DNA from: Cobetia amphilecti
GTDB taxonomy: Bacteria; Pseudomonadota; Gammaproteobacteria; Pseudomonadales; Halomonadaceae
DNA: 64,000 bases
Assembly: GCF_030010415.1 (NCBI RefSeq)
Contig: NZ_JASCSA010000006.1
Reading direction: 5' to 3' (one strand)
Positions within the stretch are counted from its first letter, which is position 1, and every line of letters starts with the position of its first letter. Position numbers and translations under genes: made by a program. This document shows, piece by piece, positions 62,946-64,000 of this stretch. The notes below the pieces were generated by a model. The model had not been told where the DNA came from. It saw only the letters and a program-made list of their open reading frames with translations, and made no database searches.

Positions 62946-63049
62946 GCAGACATTCCTTGTCGAAAGTGAAGGAGCGAATGGGGGCAACTCAGCACAAGAT
63001 ACCCCCATGATACGCTGTCATTGGTGCCATGCGGCAGCCTGAAACGCAA

Positions 63050-63082
63050 ACTGCCACCCGTCGGTCTCCCGAGGGTGGCAGT
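63050..63082 (-). terminator. Terminator of the CvfB-like gene
   Basis: ACTGCCACCC (63050-63059) pairs with GGGTGGCAGT (63073-63082), inner TCGG/CCGA. On the minus strand TTTGCGTTTC follows. Confidence 0.75.
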
Positions 63083-63107
63083 GGCAGCACAGGCTGACAG
63101 CAGTGAC

Positions 63108-63950
63108 TTACTTGACCAGACGCGTCTCGGTGGGCGCCAGCGTGACCTTGCCTTCGCGCTTCAGGTGACCGATGGCGCGCTTGAAGTTGGCCTTGCTGGC
63201 ACCGAAGGCTTCACTGATGGCTTCCGGTTCGCTCTTGTCACCCAGCGGCAGCACGCCCTGACTGGCTTCCAGCGCTGCCAGAATGCGGTCCGCCAGCTGC
63301 TGATGGCCGGCCGGACCCGGCGCCTGCGGCGTGAGATCGACATTGCCGTTGCCGTCATTCTTCAACACCCACAGACGCAGACGGTTGCCGATGCGCAGAC
63401 GCGTGAAGATACGGTCGTGGTGTACCAGGCCCCAATGGGCGTTGTCGATGATGATCTTCATGCCCAGGTCGGTGCGCGCAGCGACCAGACCGGAGACTTC
63501 CTGGCCCGCGGTATAGGTGGCCGGAGTCTTGTCGAGCCAGCGATCCAGACGCATCGAGGCGACCATGCGGTCACTGTGCTTGTCGAGACCGACGTGCACC
63601 ATGGCGAACTGGCCGGCCTTGAGCTCACGCTTGCGCTCGCCGTAGGGCAGCAGCAGGTCCTTGCCCAGGCCATTGTCGAGGAAGGTGCCGATGTCATTGA
63701 CCTCGACCACCTTGAGCGCGGCAAATTCGCCGACCATGGCACGCGGATAGCGCGTGGTGGCCAGCAGGCGGTCTTCATCATCCAGGCTGACGAAGACTTC
63801 GACTTCGTCACCGATGTCGGCCCCCGCCGGAATGAAGGGTGTCGGCAGCAGGATTTCCCCGCGATCCCCACCATCGAGGAAGACGCCGAAGCCGACCCGC
63901 TTGGTGATCGTCAGGGTGTTGCGCTGGCCGATAGCGAGCGGAGCAGACAT
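63108..63950 (-). CDS. CvfB-like S1 RNA-binding protein
   Basis: A 280-residue protein of the CvfB/YitL family. Two to three S1-type OB domains are evident (LTITKRVGFGVFLDGGDRGEILLP at residues 13-36; VVEVNDIGTFLDNGLGKDLLLP near 78; VSGLVAARTDLGMKIIIDNAHWGLVHH near 152) followed by a winged helix domain (ADRILAALEASQGVLPLGDKSEPEAISEAFGASKANFKRAIGHLKREGKV). Family members bind RNA and affect virulence-factor expression in Gram-positive bacteria; the role here is unknown. The start lies near the window edge. Confidence 0.9.
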   Translation of the reverse strand: MSAPLAIGQRNTLTITKRVGFGVFLDGGDRGEILLPTPFIPAGADIGDEVEVFVSLDDEDRLLATTRYPRAMVGEFAALKVVEVNDIGTFLDNGLGKDLLLPYGERKRELKAGQFAMVHVGLDKHSDRMVASMRLDRWLDKTPATYTAGQEVSGLVAARTDLGMKIIIDNAHWGLVHHDRIFTRLRIGNRLRLWVLKNDGNGNVDLTPQAPGPAGHQQLADRILAALEASQGVLPLGDKSEPEAISEAFGASKANFKRAIGHLKREGKVTLAPTETRLVK

Positions 63951-64000
63951 ATAACCTCTCTTTGCGCGTTGCCGGGTGCCGAAGCGGCCCGCATGGCGCA

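Overview
This is a 64 kb chromosomal window from a high-GC gammaproteobacterium. Gene content and order (rnfABCDGE-nth, yjbEFGH, hda, purMN, metG, pepN) point to that class. The halophile-type periplasmic alkaline phosphatase, EstA-type autotransporter esterase and overall GC-rich coding style suggest a marine member of the Halomonadaceae, perhaps Cobetia or Halomonas; that genus call is an inference. I saw no rRNA, tRNA, CRISPR array, transposase or integrase gene.

Layout. 1-11024 (all minus): the downstream part of an exopolysaccharide operon, read as wza (export lipoprotein), wzc (tyrosine-kinase co-polymerase), a polyprenyl-phosphate sugar transferase, an EpsG-type polymerase, a Wzx-type flippase, a polysaccharide pyruvyl transferase and two glycosyltransferases, the last cut by the window edge. 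No wzb phosphatase lies beside wzc. 11025-12453 is a long non-coding stretch with hairpins, an intrinsic terminator and a LuxR-box-like palindrome. 12454-17221 (plus) is a yjbEFGH/gfcABCD-type secretion operon whose first gene is almost entirely Gly-Thr-Thr repeats. 17.3-28.1 kb is mixed housekeeping and accessory content: YkgJ-like protein, acetate CoA-transferase family enzyme, two LysR regulators, YfcL-like protein, PpnN, a flavodoxin and a Fur-box-controlled TonB receptor.

28.06-30.9 kb is the most unusual part. A 218-bp segment holding the LysR terminator, the yjbQ leader and the first 40 codons of yjbQ is present twice, 1244 bp apart with no gaps. The left copy ends in a stop codon and the right copy is the intact gene. 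Between the copies, and again just after yjbQ, lies strikingly AT-rich DNA coding for unrecognised proteins: a 247-residue membrane protein, and a coupled pair of 137 and 149 residues. This looks like horizontally acquired cargo parked around yjbQ with the target gene reconstituted.

30.9-64 kb is mostly core genes: psiE, hda, a PerM/AI-2E transporter, purMN, an EstA-like autotransporter, dcd, apbC/mrp, a pseudouridine-synthase-like protein lacking catalytic motifs, a SleB-like lipoprotein, alkaline phosphatase behind a PHO-box array, terB-like, metG, a DUF3465 protein, rnfABCDGE-nth (RnfC with four C-terminal Ala/Lys repeats), a GGDEF/EAL protein, pepN, a YbaN-like protein, glycerate kinase and a CvfB-like S1 protein. 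Strong intrinsic terminators separate most transcription units.
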